Source: Cryptomeria japonica
Lineage: Eukaryota; Streptophyta; Pinopsida; Cupressales; Cupressaceae
Assembly: GCF_030272615.1 (NCBI RefSeq)
Contig: NC_081405.1
Span: 473,918,008-473,955,507 of the forward strand
DNA length: 37,500 nucleotides
Direction: 5' to 3'
The notes below the pieces were generated by a model. That model was not told where the DNA came from. It did not search any database and saw only the letters and a program-made list of their open reading frames with translations. Both the position numbers and the translations under genes were made by a program. Positions within the stretch are counted from its first letter, which is position 1. Every line of letters begins with the position of its first letter. Below, piece by piece: positions 21,993 through 32,337 of the stretch.

Positions 21993-22118
21993 ATCTCCCC
22001 CTTTGGCATTGATGGCAAAACCAATTGATTTGACCTAAATTATTTGAATTTAGATTGTTGTGATGCTCTCCCCCTTTCATTAGTCTTCTCCCCCATAAAT
22101 TAGTCTTCTCCCCCTTTG
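21993..22118 (-). promoter_or_regulatory. polypurine tracts before 3' LTR of copia C
   Basis: CTCCCCCTTT-type blocks (purine-rich on the minus strand) lie at about 21995, 22068, 22088 and 22108. The one touching the LTR is the expected plus-strand primer site. Four copies are present, as in copia A and B. Confidence 0.75.
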
Positions 22119-22345
22119 ACAACAATGCCAAAAGAAAACCAATACATATTTTCTTCCTGTGTGAAGTAATTCCTTTGCTGTTCAGTATCAACTCAGTCTC
22201 GGTCAGAGCATTTTGTCTTCAATTCCCGTTCCCTATTTTTGTTTCCAGCACACCTTTAGTGAAACCTCCTAAAGTGTGTAAATCAACATCAACTCGTAAA
22301 AGGTATTCTTTAGAGTCATCGAATTGATGCTTTCACTGAACTTAG

Positions 22346-22639
22346 TCAGTGAGTAGAAGATAGGGGTAGGACCCCTAACTTACTTTGGAGATACTCAAAA
22401 GTGTCCCTTGGCAGTGGCTTGGTGAAAATATCTGCTATTTGTTCCTTTGAGATAACATATTCCAACGCCACTTTCTTCTCTTGAACTTCTCCTCTAAGAT
22501 AATGATATTTGATAGAGATGTGCTTTGTCTTAGAGTGCATTACAGGATTCTTTGAAATGTTAATGGCACTAGTATTATCACATAATATAGTTACTGGCTT
22601 GATAACCTTCTCATTTATGCCTTCCAATAGTTGTTTGAT
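22346..22639 (-). pseudogene. copia C Pol: RNase H C-terminal part
   Basis: Minus strand: LLEGINEKVIKPVTI, LCDNTSAINISKNPV, SIKYHYLRGEV and KEQIADIFTKPLPRDTFEYL, ending shortly after LGVLPLSSTH. It is separated from the preceding piece by a single TAG (22640-22642) in a Trp position (IAWIKQ), so TGG to TAG is likely. The frame is otherwise continuous with RT. Confidence 0.92.
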
Positions 22640-23563
22640 CTATGCTATATTAGTACAATTCAATGCTACAACAACATATTCAGCTTCTGCTGTTGATTGT
22701 AAAATACATCCTTGTTTCTTGCTAAGCCAACTTACTAGTCTTTCTCCTAAAAAGAAAGCTCCACCACTTATTCTTTTCTTGTCATCTATGTTGCTTGCCC
22801 AATCAACATCAGTATAAACTTTTAAATCAAAGTCATATCCTTTCTGATATACTAAGCCATAATCCTCAGTGCCTTTCAAGTATCTGAAAATTCTCTTGAT
22901 TGTTGTCATATGAGTTTCCTTAGGATCTGCAGAGAATCTTACTACAATACCTACTGCATGTGCTATATCTGGCCTACTGTGAACAACATATTGCAAATTT
23001 CCAATCATAGATCGGTAAAGTGTCTCATCAACAGATGTAGATTCATCATTCTTTGATAGTTTACAGTTGATAGTCATAGGAGTACTTACTGGTTTTGAAT
23101 CCTCCATTCCAAATTTCTTCAAGAATTCCTTTATGTACTTGGATTGAGTAATGAAAATCTCATCCTTCATTTGAAGTATCTGTAGACCTATAAAATACTT
23201 TATTTCACCGATTAATGACATCTCAAATTCTTTGCACATTTCATTTCCAAAGTTCTTGCGTAAATAGTCATTTCCACAAAATATAATGTCATCAACAAAT
23301 ATGGCTGAAATCAATATTCCATTGTCCTCATCTCTCTTCATGTACATATTTCTGTGTTCACTTGTCCTTATAAAACCAATCTTGATTAAATAAGAGTGCA
23401 ATCTTTCATACCATGCTCTAGGTGCTTGTTTCAAACCATATAAAGCTTTGTTTAGTTTACATACCTGATCTTTACTCTTGTCTTCAACAAATCCTTCAGG
23501 TTGTTCAATGTAAACTTCTTCTTCTAGTATAGCATTCAAAAATGCAGATTTGACATCCATTTA
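22640..23563 (-). pseudogene. copia C Pol: reverse transcriptase palm, thumb and RNase H start
   Basis: The longest intact piece, 306 residues. In order it shows MDVKSAFLNAILEEEVYIEQPEGF (first catalytic Asp), YGLKQAPRAWYERL, the catalytic AIFVDDIIFCGND box, MSLIGEIKYFIGLQI and SRPDIAHAVG. RNase H starts with TDVDWASNIDDKK and SKKQGC, then STAEAEYVV. The apparent ATG start is not real: the stop before it (TAA at 23561-23563) replaces the Gln of VYQMDVKS by one C-to-T change. Catalytic residues are intact. Confidence 0.93.
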
Positions 23564-23935
23564 ATATACCTTGAAATTTTTTAAAGCAGCATAAGCCAAC
23601 AATGTTCTTACTCCTTCAAGTCTAGCCACAGGTGCAAAGGTTTCACCATAATCTATTCCTTCTTCTTGAGCATAACCTTTGCAAACTAGTCTTGCTTTAT
23701 TTCAAATGACCTCGCCTTTTTCATTTACCTTGTTTCTGAAAATCCACTTAGTACCGATCACATTTTTGTCCTTTGGTCTTGGGATTAGAGTCCATGTGTC
23801 ATTCTTCTTGATTTGATCAATCTCTTTTGTCATAGCATTTACCCAATCTTCACTATTAAATGCCTCTTTCACTATTCTTGGTTCAAATTCAGATATTAGA
23901 AATGTGTTATGTCTCAATTTGTTCCTTGTCATCAT
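23564..23935 (-). pseudogene. copia C Pol: reverse transcriptase N-terminal part
   Basis: NKLRHNTFLISEFEPRIVKE, then NDTWTLIPRPKDKNVIGTKW and IFRNKVNEKGEVI, a TGA (23702-23704) in place of Arg, then [20 protein letters not shown] and [18 protein letters not shown]. This is the fingers region of the polymerase. CGA to TGA explains the stop. Confidence 0.9.
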
Positions 23936-24540
23936 TGGATCATCCTTATCTCCTATAATCTGACTTGATTCATGATGTCTTCTGACATATTTGGCTAATA
24001 TAGGCTTAGTAGGTTCTGTATGATCTTCTTCATCACTCGGTAACTGGATATTCTCTTCATTTCCTTCAGCAATTTTCTTGGTAGGACTTCTCAGTTGAAC
24101 ATATACAAATCCTTCATAATCTTTTTTTCTTTGGAGTTTCCTTCATCATTTCTTTATGCAAATTCATCAGTTTTCATATTTTCACTTTCTACTATTTTGT
24201 TAGATGATTTGATCAGACATTTAAATGCTTTGCTTCTAGAAGAATAACTAAGAAATGTTCCTTCTTCACTTTTCTGATCAAACTTACCATTTCTGTCATC
24301 TTTGTGAACATAGCATCTACTTCCAAAGATTTTAAAGTAACTTACATCAGGTTTCTTGTCATACTAGATCTCATATGGTGTCTTCATAGATCCTTTCTTT
24401 AGTTGAGCTCGGTTCAAGGTGTAAACATCAGTGCTTATTGCTTCTCTCCAAAATTTTTGTGGTACTTTCTTTTCTATCATCAAGGTTCTTGCACAATCCA
24501 CAATTGATTTGTTTCTTCTCTCGGCTATCCCATTTTGCTA
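23936..24540 (-). pseudogene. copia C Pol: integrase end and linker, frameshifted
   Basis: After the TAG at 24538-24540 (a Gln position, TPQQNG), the frame continues with GIAERRNKSIVDCARTLM, which supplies the integrase catalytic Glu, and then REAISTDVYTLNRAQL. A TAG near 24366 again interrupts (YEIWYDKKP-like, a Trp position). The GTFLSYSSRSKAFKC phrase is readable. The linker loses its frame at about 24120, in a T-run, and rejoins the RT frame downstream. Confidence 0.82.
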
Positions 24541-25560
24541 GGGTGTTCTCGGTGTAGATACTTGCCTCTTTATACCATGATCATTGTAGTATAAGTTAAA
24601 TTCATCAGAAGTGAATTCTCCTCCTCTATCAAATCTAAGACATTTCAGTTGTCTTCTTGTTTCATTTTCAACTCTTGCCTTATACCATTTAAACATTTGA
24701 AAAACTTCTAATTTTTCTTTTAAAAACATTGTTGACATCATCCTTGAGTAATCATCCACAAATAATATGAAATATTTATCACCGTAATAACTCTGAACTT
24801 TCATAGGACCACAAAGATTAGTATGCACTGGATCTAAAATTCCTTTAGAAGTGTAGGACTTACTTGTAAAGCTTGATCTTGTCATCTTACCCATCTGGCA
24901 TCCTCGGCACATAGCATTCTCAGGATTTTCAAGACTCGGTAGACCTCTTACTCGGTGCTTCTTGCTTATTTTGATCAGATTATCAAAATTTACATGACAA
25001 AACCTTATATGCCATAACCAGGTATCATCTATCTTTTCATATAGACACTTATTCTGAGTTGAGTCAAGGTGAAATGTGTTACCTTTTGTTTGTGTCCCGG
25101 TAGCTGCTAACTTTCCATGCTTGTCATGAACTTTGACAATTCCTTTCTGAAACTCTATTTGGTATCTTGTATTATTTAGTTGTGCTACACTCAACAAATT
25201 GTATTTCAAACCTTCAACCCAATAAACATCATCACATTTAGCATTGTCAAGAAGTGTTATAGATCCTTTACCTTTCACTGGACATGGTGCATCATTACCA
25301 AATCTTACATAACCTCTATCATAATCTTCTACTATAACAAACTTGTGTTTATCACCTGTCATGTGATGTGAGCATCCACTATCTATGATCCAAGAATCAT
25401 TAGTATTTATGTGAGATATTAAAGCTTTTTCTTCATACCTTTCTTCATCTGATCCATCTTTGATAGCCACATAAACAACTTCCTCTATATCAGTTTCATC
25501 TAATTTATCATCATTAGATTCCTCATTAGCTATTAGACATGTCTTTGTATCTCTTCTTCT
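24541..25560 (-). pseudogene. copia C Pol: protease and integrase core
   Basis: The aspartic protease active site is intact as WIIDSGCSHHMTG (about residues 30-41 of the piece that starts MAIKDG at 25470). VEGLKYNLLSVAQL follows. The zinc motif of pre-integrase is WHIRFCHVNF plus CRGCQMGKMT. Integrase core residues are HTNLCGPMK, where Asn replaces the first catalytic Asp, and RFDRGGEF with the second Asp. The Asp-to-Asn change (GAT to AAT) would abolish integrase activity. The reading frame extends upstream of the first ATG to about 25560 with acidic linker sequence. Confidence 0.9.
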
Positions 25561-25599
25561 GAAGTCTCGGTGGCCTCTGTAATGATTATCTTTCTATCT

Positions 25600-26506
25600 G
25601 TCATCTCGGTAATCTCTCTTTTCATTGGATTCTCGGTATTCTATCATAGTTAAAACATTTCAAAGGCAACTTTCCTTTGTACTTCCCTTTTCCTCTCGGT
25701 AGCCTTCTGGCTAATAGTGCTTCAAACTCTTCTTACTTTCTGATTTCTTCATAAAGTTTATGTACCTCCTCCATGTTTTTGTGAAATCTTATACTTGCTC
25801 CACTGTGATTCCCTTTAGAATACTTGTACTTTATATCATTGTAATCATCAGATTCATCAAGATGAAAAGAACTAAATGCAGACCCAACTTTATTTACCGA
25901 AGACCCACTGTTATCAAAGTTACTTAACTCAAATACATGTAGCTTACCAATAGTAGCATCCAAAGAAACTAGCATATTGGGTATAGAACTCGATTCATTG
26001 ATTGCAAAGACTCAGATTGCATAAGCAGGTAGAAGGGTTCTTAATAACTTACTTGTGACATCCTTCTCTTCAATGGTTCCTCCTGCTCCTTTGATTTGAT
26101 TGACAATCTCCTTTAACCTTGTATTGTACTGGGTTATGTTCTCACCTTCATTCATTCTCATAGATTCAAGTTGTCCTCTTAGACTATCCACTTTTGCTCT
26201 TTGAACATGTTCATCACCACCATACACAGATATGAGCTTGTCCCACATTGCCTTGGCATCATTGCAGCCTTCTAGATCATTAAACTTTTAGTTGGTCAAT
26301 GCAGATGTTATTTCAATCATTGCTTGAATATGTTCTTGCTTTGCCTTTATCTCTTCCATTGTCAATGGATAGGTGCTAGGTGTATTGAAATAATTCTCCA
26401 GATAATATACAACATATTCTCCAATTCTTGATAGGTGCAGCTTCATCCTTTTCTGCCATGTAGAGAAACTTGACTTGTTCAGCTTCGGTGCATCCCTCTT
26501 ATACAT
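25600..26506 (-). pseudogene. copia C Gag
   Basis: Starts MYKRDAPKLNKSSFSTW, a normal copia gag opening (capsid forming the virus-like particle). It contains MWDKLISVYGGDEHVQRAKV, QLESMRMNEGENITQYNTR and KLLRTLLPAYAI. Stops are TAA at 26288-26290, TGA at 26012-26014 and TAA at 25733-25735; each is one C-to-T step from CAA or CGA. At about 25640-25665 the zinc knuckle is broken. LKCFNYDRI has Tyr for the second Cys, and then the sequence jumps to the post-knuckle PYRESN-type region in another frame, so the His and last Cys are gone. Confidence 0.88.
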
Positions 26507-26556
26507 CTTTGGATCTTTTCCTCAAGTACCTTTAAACTTTTCTTTTGGAGTCCAAA

Positions 26557-26568
26557 GCTCTGATACCA
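26557..26568 (-). other. primer-binding site of copia C
   Basis: On the minus strand TGGTATCAGAGC lies two bases after the LTR end. It is complementary to the 3' end of plant initiator Met tRNA, the common primer of plant copia elements. Confidence 0.92.
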
Positions 26569-26570
26569 AT

Positions 26571-28100
26571 TGTTAGTTCTGATACTTGATGTAAAGTATA
26601 GATGCCAATAGCTAATCAAGATGAGAGGGGGGGGGGGGTGAATCATACAAACTTAAACTTCCATAAATCAACAGATTCAACCTTGGTAACTTATACTTCA
26701 ACAACTTAACCAAAAATTGTTAAACATACAAACTTATAAATAGATAACACCACAAAACATATAACACCAAATTTAACATAGAAACCCAAATAGGGAAAAA
26801 CCACTATGGGATTTCAGACCCACTAAGAAATATACTCTTCTAGAGTATGCTCGGCTAAAAGAAAATCCTATTAAAGATTACAAACACATTGCTAGATGTG
26901 ACCCGGTTAAGGGATTTCCCTTTGGTCTGTTAGGATCTTCACCTTGTTAGAGGTGACCTTGTTAAAGGTATTCAAACACTCAATCAAAATGTCACCTTGC
27001 TAGAGGATTTACAAATAAGACTATTAAGTCCACTCGGTTAAGAGATTTTCTGTCACTTACAAATAAACAATAGTAATGAGTATGTCTGCAACTTTGCATC
27101 TAAAATGCTAAAGTATACTCTTATTTGCTCAATACAATCTAGTCATAGGACTTATCTTGTCCCTCTACTGGGCTCCTCTACTCTATTATTCAAACAGGTC
27201 TTCAAGCTTCTGTGCTTGGTAATCACTATGTAGCATCCCTGTGCTTACACTTCCCCACATACATTGTTTATCAATAGTTCCTTATTTACAAACAATTTGC
27301 TAACCGCTTAATCTTTTTGATCACATTTCCCATTATCAATCATAGCCATCAAATCTTCAATCTTGACTAGGTTCAATGTATCCTTTCGATTTGAAATTTT
27401 TTTACCTCACCTTGGAACTTGCATACATTTCTTGGAACTTGTGCTAGGGTATTGCAGTTCAATATGAGCTGTAGATCTTTCTGCTGATCTTTCAATGCCA
27501 TAGATCCTTAACAAACTTCATACACGTTGTATCAATCATTTAATCATATCCAGCTCATCAACTTCCATCATTAAATAATGCATGTATTCATCCAATGCAT
27601 TCTGTTATTACTTGGTTGCAACTCGGTAAATACTAAACTTCACTCGGTAGAAATTCCGCCTTCATTAACTGATAGCGATAACCTTAGGGTTTACCGACTA
27701 GGTTCCTTAGGGTTTACCGACTAGGTTCCTTGCTCGGTAACATAGTATAGTATTAACCTTACAAACAATAGCATAAGTAGGATATCAAAACAATCTAAAC
27801 ATCATGATCTCATCATTGTCTAACTTGGTAATAGTTTCCCATTGAATAACTTATTCCTCCCCTTATTCATCATATTCTTTTTGTGTCTTTTACCGACATC
27901 TTAATTCTCTTGAAAACATACTTCTTAAGATATGGCAACATCATACTAAATCAGAAAATCAATTTCTTGACATCAATGACAAAATAATATTGTTAAGACA
28001 GTAAACATCCTTAATCAATTATATCCATAATCATCAACAACCTTCTCAATATCCTTATTGAAATACCAACAATCTCTTCTTGTCTGTTATAATGCCAACA
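26571..28100 (-). repeat. 5' LTR of copia C
   Basis: Bounded by the primer site on one side and gypsy LTR sequence on the other. Plus-strand ends are TGTTAGTTC and TGCCAACA. It carries an 11-base G-run at about 26628. It is homologous to 20464-21992 throughout. Confidence 0.93.
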
Positions 28101-29199
28101 AAAACATCACATTTGGTGATGAAGTTTCAGCTTGGGAAGGGAATGTGTCTGTTGTGTATGTTTTCCCCTTGTTTGTTTGTATTTGCTTGAGTATAACCTA
28201 TCTAGGAGTTGGTTCTCCAAGCTCGGGGGTGGCTTCTAGTAAGCCTAGGCTAGGAGGTGAGCACCCCATGGTCACAACCTTATGATTATATGCAGGTTGC
28301 TTGAAGAGAGGAAAGAAAGCTAGGAGTTGGAGATTCTATTTGGTTACAAATTTTATTCAGTTGTAGAAAAGGAATAGGGAAATGTAATACTACATTTTGT
28401 TGCAGAAATGTAAATAGGGAACTCAATGTTGTTTTTATTTCTGTATAAAGAAATGTATCTTTTATTCAAGTCCTCATTATTAGGAATGAGAGACCAGTTG
28501 GGTTACTTCACCCATTGTAATAGTGGGCCATTGTATTCAAATATTCTATGAGAAAAGTGCATTTTATTTAAATTCTGTAATCTATAATGTTGTTGTAAAT
28601 TTTATTAAATTCTATCTCATAATGTATTCTGTTATTTTGTTTATTCTGCAATTTTAAGTAAGGAAAAGAAATGAAAAATAAAGTGAAAAAGGGAGAAAAG
28701 CAATGTGTGATTAAGTAATTTGCTGCAGTGTTAAAATGCTATTATTCTGTCATTATTATCTCTTTTTAGGCATAGCTGAAAACTAACCTATAAACAAAAG
28801 TAATTTACTATAGATAAACCTGTTAGCATAATTGTAAAGAAATATATTGTTGTTTTAACTTTTATATTATGTTATTTTTCTCCTCCTTAGTATTGTAGAA
28901 AGAAAAGGAATCTAGATGTAAAAATTTGTATTGAGATAAACAATATGAGATAGTTATCATGCTAGGCATTTTAGTTGTTGTGATAAATTCTTAATGCTGC
29001 ATATTCAAATAAATCATATCTAGGAAAGGAAACACAAAATCACTAAAATGCTGACATTATTTCATCCATTCCTGCAATTCTTAAAAAAACACAAAAAAAA
29101 ATATAGATACATATATTGCTGTTAAAAAAGAGAGAATTGCATGATTATGTATATTTTTATTCTAAAAAAAAATAGAGATTTCTAACCCTAATAGCTTGA

Positions 29200-29271
29200 T
29201 ATTTATACATATATGTATTATATATATACATATATATATATTAAAATATATATGTATAAATATATAAATAA

Positions 29272-29303
<32 letters not shown>

Positions 29304-29304
29304 T
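29200..29304. repeat. AT-dinucleotide microsatellite
   Basis: Alternating TA/AT runs with short ATAA interruptions; the longest pure run is at about 29277-29302. It is a likely replication-slippage site. Confidence 0.9.
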
Positions 29305-29424
29305 TCTACATCTAAAAATATACGCAATGAAAACATTTAAAATATGTTCAGAACATGATTATATATAGATATAAAACAATAAACACACACAAAAAAGGGG
29401 GAAATTTGGGGGGTACCAGTCGAA

Positions 29425-29634
29425 CCACTATGTGTTAACATAGTGGATGGCTCACGGCCAAGCCACTATGTTTACACATAGTGGGGCGGTGTGGGAGGCA
29501 CCCCACTGTGTTTAGACATAGTGGAATGGCCGCAACTCCCACTATGCTACACACAGTGGATAGCAGCGACACCGTCCACCACTGTGTGTGCACATAGTGG
29601 ACGACGTTGCCCGCCACTATGTGTACACACAATG
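29425..29634. repeat. cluster of six ~22-bp palindromes, CCACTATG...CATAGTGG
   Basis: CCACTATGTG-like arms with their complements at 29425-29446, 29463-29484, 29503-29524, 29539-29559, 29579-29600 and 29614-29634. Start spacing is 38, 40, 36, 40 and 35 bp. Spacers are G+C-rich and differ from each other, whereas the dyads are conserved and several changes are compensated on both arms. The last copy has a decayed right arm (CAATG). It forms a sharp G+C island in the A+T-rich LTR. Confidence 0.88.
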
Positions 29635-29796
29635 ACATCCGGGGGAGCTTGTGCCACCACCTCCACCTACAGCCCTCTTCTCCCTCCTTCAGCCTTCGCC
29701 TCTCCATGGCCGCCACCGTGCCCTAGCTCGGCCCTGTACCTGCACATATACAAACACACACACCACTAAACAAAAAAAAAATATAATATATTAAAC

Positions 29797-29898
29797 TCTA
29801 ACCCATTTCGGGTTAGGGTATAAGTTAATTAGAAAATAGAAGAGGATTTTCAATAAGAAGAAAATGCAACCCTAACCCAAATTTGGGTTAGGGTTAGC
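29797..29898. repeat. two telomere-like palindromes
   Basis: CTAACCCATTTCGGGTTAG at about 29798-29816 and a longer dyad at 29866-29898 with CCCTAACCCAAATTTGGG at its centre. Both resemble head-to-head plant telomere or telo-box words (AACCCTAA). The second is an almost perfect ~32-bp palindrome. Confidence 0.75.
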
Positions 29899-30816
29899 AT
29901 TTTAAGAGTAATATATTTTTTTTGGAATTTAACTAAAGTATAAGGAAATTTTCCTCAACGCTATTTAGGGTTTAAGATTTAAAATTTAGTTAAAATAAAA
30001 AAAAGCGGGGGGTTGGGGGGGGGAATGCTTTTCAAATTTGAAAAGAATTTCCCCCATATAATTTTGGCCTTATGTGTTAATTAATTAAATCTCATTAATT
30101 CGATTTGGAAGAGAATTAAATATTATTATAGTCTATTTTATATAATTTAAAATGATGGGGGGGGGGGGGGATTAATGTTATTTACTTTAATCGCATAGTT
30201 GATTTAATATATTCAATTAGGGAAATTATATAGTTACTTAATAGATTCGATTATTTATAGACATTAAGGTTAAAATTGGGGAAAAATTTATAATTGAAGA
30301 TTATTAATTATTTTTAGGAATTCTTAGTCCTTAAGGCTAATGTTGGCCAGATTAATTATATCGTCAAAATTAAAGGTTTAGGGAAAATTAAAAGAGACTT
30401 TAACATTACATCAGATTTAGTTGACAAATGTCAGTGTAGAATTTTGAACCCTCTCGGTTAGATTTAAATAATGATTTTTGCGTATGTTTCAATTAATTAA
30501 TAGCATTATCATTATTTGGTCAGTAATGACTTATATGCACTTGAGATAACTAATTACCCCTCATTTTTAATTAGTGACAACTTAATTAAGATAATTGAAC
30601 TAACTAACTAAAATACGACATTGTTTAATCTCCACTGAATAAAGTCGCTCATTTGAGTTGGTTAACTAATCCAACCTTAGAAAACAATTTTAATTACAAC
30701 TTAGTTAAGACAAAACTCTATTGATTCATTTTAAATGTAGGATATGTTATGAGTTTAAGGGGTTCAAAAAAAATTTGTTCTTCCATTTTTTGCCCAAAAG
30801 TTTGGGCATGACATTT

Positions 30817-30828
30817 TGGTATCAGAGC
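30817..30828 (+). other. primer-binding site of gypsy element
   Basis: TGGTATCAGAGC follows the LTR end by three bases and is complementary to initiator Met tRNA. It fixes the LTR end at 30813. Confidence 0.92.
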
Positions 30829-30933
30829 AAGGTTTCCAACACTAGGAACCTTTCTCCATTATGTTTTGCTTTAATTATTTTATTAATTAAATTTTCTCTG
30901 AAAATTATTTATTTATTTTATTTTCTCATAAGG

Positions 30934-32337
30934 ATGCCTCCGACTATGAGACAAGCTCGCAAGCGCATAAGGGGTCCTAAGCGTACACGTATAGCATGTG
31001 AGGATGTTGATAGGGAGGAGCCTATTCTAGAAGGGAACCCGAAAGCCCCTCCCGAACCATCGGTTGACCCAAACCGAGACATCTTACTGGCACTTCAGAA
31101 CCTGATTAGGATAGTGTAGGATAGGCTTCCAGTAGCCGACCATCACGTAGATAATAAGAACTCAGGGAGTCATTGGTCAGTAGATAGGGAACAGAGTAGG
31201 AGGCCACCTCCTAATCCCATAGAGGGTCAAGCTGAGCATGAGCCTGCATCCATTCACCTACCCGGACCACCTCTAGTAGCAGCACCTATGTACTTTGAGA
31301 GAGCATGTCAGGAACCAGGAGATCTGATTAGAGAGGTTTTGCACCTCCAACCACCATCTTTTGGGGGATCTACCGACAGGGTAGAAGCTGAGGCTTGGCT
31401 TTTGATCCTGGATCGGTGTTTCGCATTGCATTTTTATGAAAGCAATCTGAAGGCACGAGTTGCAGTCCACCTTTTGAGATTGACGACCTCCACATGGTGG
31501 AAATAGGAGGAATTCAAGTGTGGTCTAACTGCAGACACCCTCACATGGGAAATCTTCACAGAGAGGTTCAGGGAGAGGTACTTGTCAAAGCACTTTAGGC
31601 AGCGTAGGATCGATGAGTTCCACAACCTCTAGCAAAAGGGTCTCTTAGTGATCTAGTATGAGAGCAAGTTCATCAAGCTCCTACCTTACGTAGACTACCT
31701 GAAGGACGAGAGGCTTCTCGCCAACCAATTTATTAGAGGACTTAATACCGAGATAGCAGGACCAGTGAGGATGGCCGCTCTAGGGAGCCTTTGGGTTGCC
31801 ATGGAGAAGGCCTTGATAGCCGAGGAGATTCAGTTCAGGACACAAGACATGAGGGATCAGTTTTAGAACTGAAACCTGACACCCTAGTCTTTCGAGTTTC
31901 AAAAACCCCATTGGAAAGGAAACCACAGAAATGCATCGGGGTCCTATAAACCCCCTCCTCCGCAACAATCACAATAGAGTTAGAGACAGAGGCTCGCTCA
32001 GGGAGAGCAGGGCTTTAAGACCAAGTAGTGGTAGTCATAGGGTCCTAGGCATGACCAGAGAGCATAGGGTACATACACACCTCCGACATGGGCTCAGCAG
32101 TCCTCCAGGGGTGGGTACAGTGGTTCTAGTAGGATAGGTGGGCAGCCTTTCTCTAGGCCTCAAGGCACATAGTTTCAGGCACGCGGTGCTTGTTTCACAT
32201 GTGGAGCCATGGAGCACATGGCGAGAGAGTGTCCACAAGGTCAGATGACAGGAAATCAGAGGATGGCAACACCAGAGCCTACAATTGGAGATATGGGCAA
32301 ATCCCATAGAGTCTTCGCAGTGGTTGACAATCGCTAG
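30934..32337 (+). pseudogene. gypsy Gag
   Basis: The ATG at 30934 (MPPTMRQARKRIRGP) is chosen as start because it lies about 100 bases after the primer site and begins basic gag-like sequence; the frame upstream is LTR. The capsid part has FGGSTDRVEAEAWL and TTSTWWK with the EF box downstream (IFTERFRERYL). The zinc knuckle CFTCGAMEHMAREC at 32191-32232 is intact (CX2CX4HX4C). Fifteen in-frame stops occur, fourteen TAG (for example 31117, 31504, 31630, 31654, 31864, 31975, 32026, 32170, 32335) and one TGA at 31870. There is no frameshift, and the Gln-rich stretch 31960-32070 is the worst hit. Confidence 0.9.

Larger units (their letters stand above)
20464..28100 (-). mobile_element. Ty1/copia retrotransposon C, complete, nested in gypsy LTR
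   Basis: Two LTRs of 1529 and 1530 bp flank an internal part that has, in minus-strand order, a Met-tRNA primer site, gag, protease, integrase, RT, RNase H and polypurine tracts. The total is 7637 bp. Ends are TGTTAG and GCCAACA. The 5' LTR is the right-hand copy. The coding part is inactivated by scattered TAA, TGA and TAG codons, a deletion in the gag zinc knuckle and a frameshift in the integrase tail. The host sequence on both sides is the gypsy LTR. Confidence 0.94.
28101..30813 (+). repeat. 5' LTR of gypsy element, second part
   Basis: This is what remains of the LTR after copia C, ending GGCATGACA (ACA pairs with the TGT start). The matching part of the 3' LTR lies beyond the window, so internal insertions cannot be excluded. 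It is strongly A+T-rich with an AT microsatellite, a G+C-rich hairpin cluster, telomere-like palindromes and two long G-runs (about 30005-30023 and 30157-30170). A near-palindrome TGCCCAAAAGTTTGGGCA (30790-30807) precedes the end. Confidence 0.82.

Noticed and set aside
29425-29634. CRISPR-like array
   Set aside because: The repeats are 22-bp palindromes with ~15-bp spacers in a plant LTR, without cas genes.
29435-29716. Minus-strand frame of 93 residues starting MAAMERRR
   Set aside because: It is read through the hairpin cluster, has no domain, and the plus strand is equally open there. It lies inside an LTR.
30817-30828. tRNA gene fragment
   Set aside because: Only the 12-base primer complement is present; no cloverleaf surrounds it. 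The same holds for 26557-26568.
30721-30933. N-terminal extension of the gypsy gag frame
   Set aside because: These codons cover LTR end and primer site; the gag start is taken at 30934.
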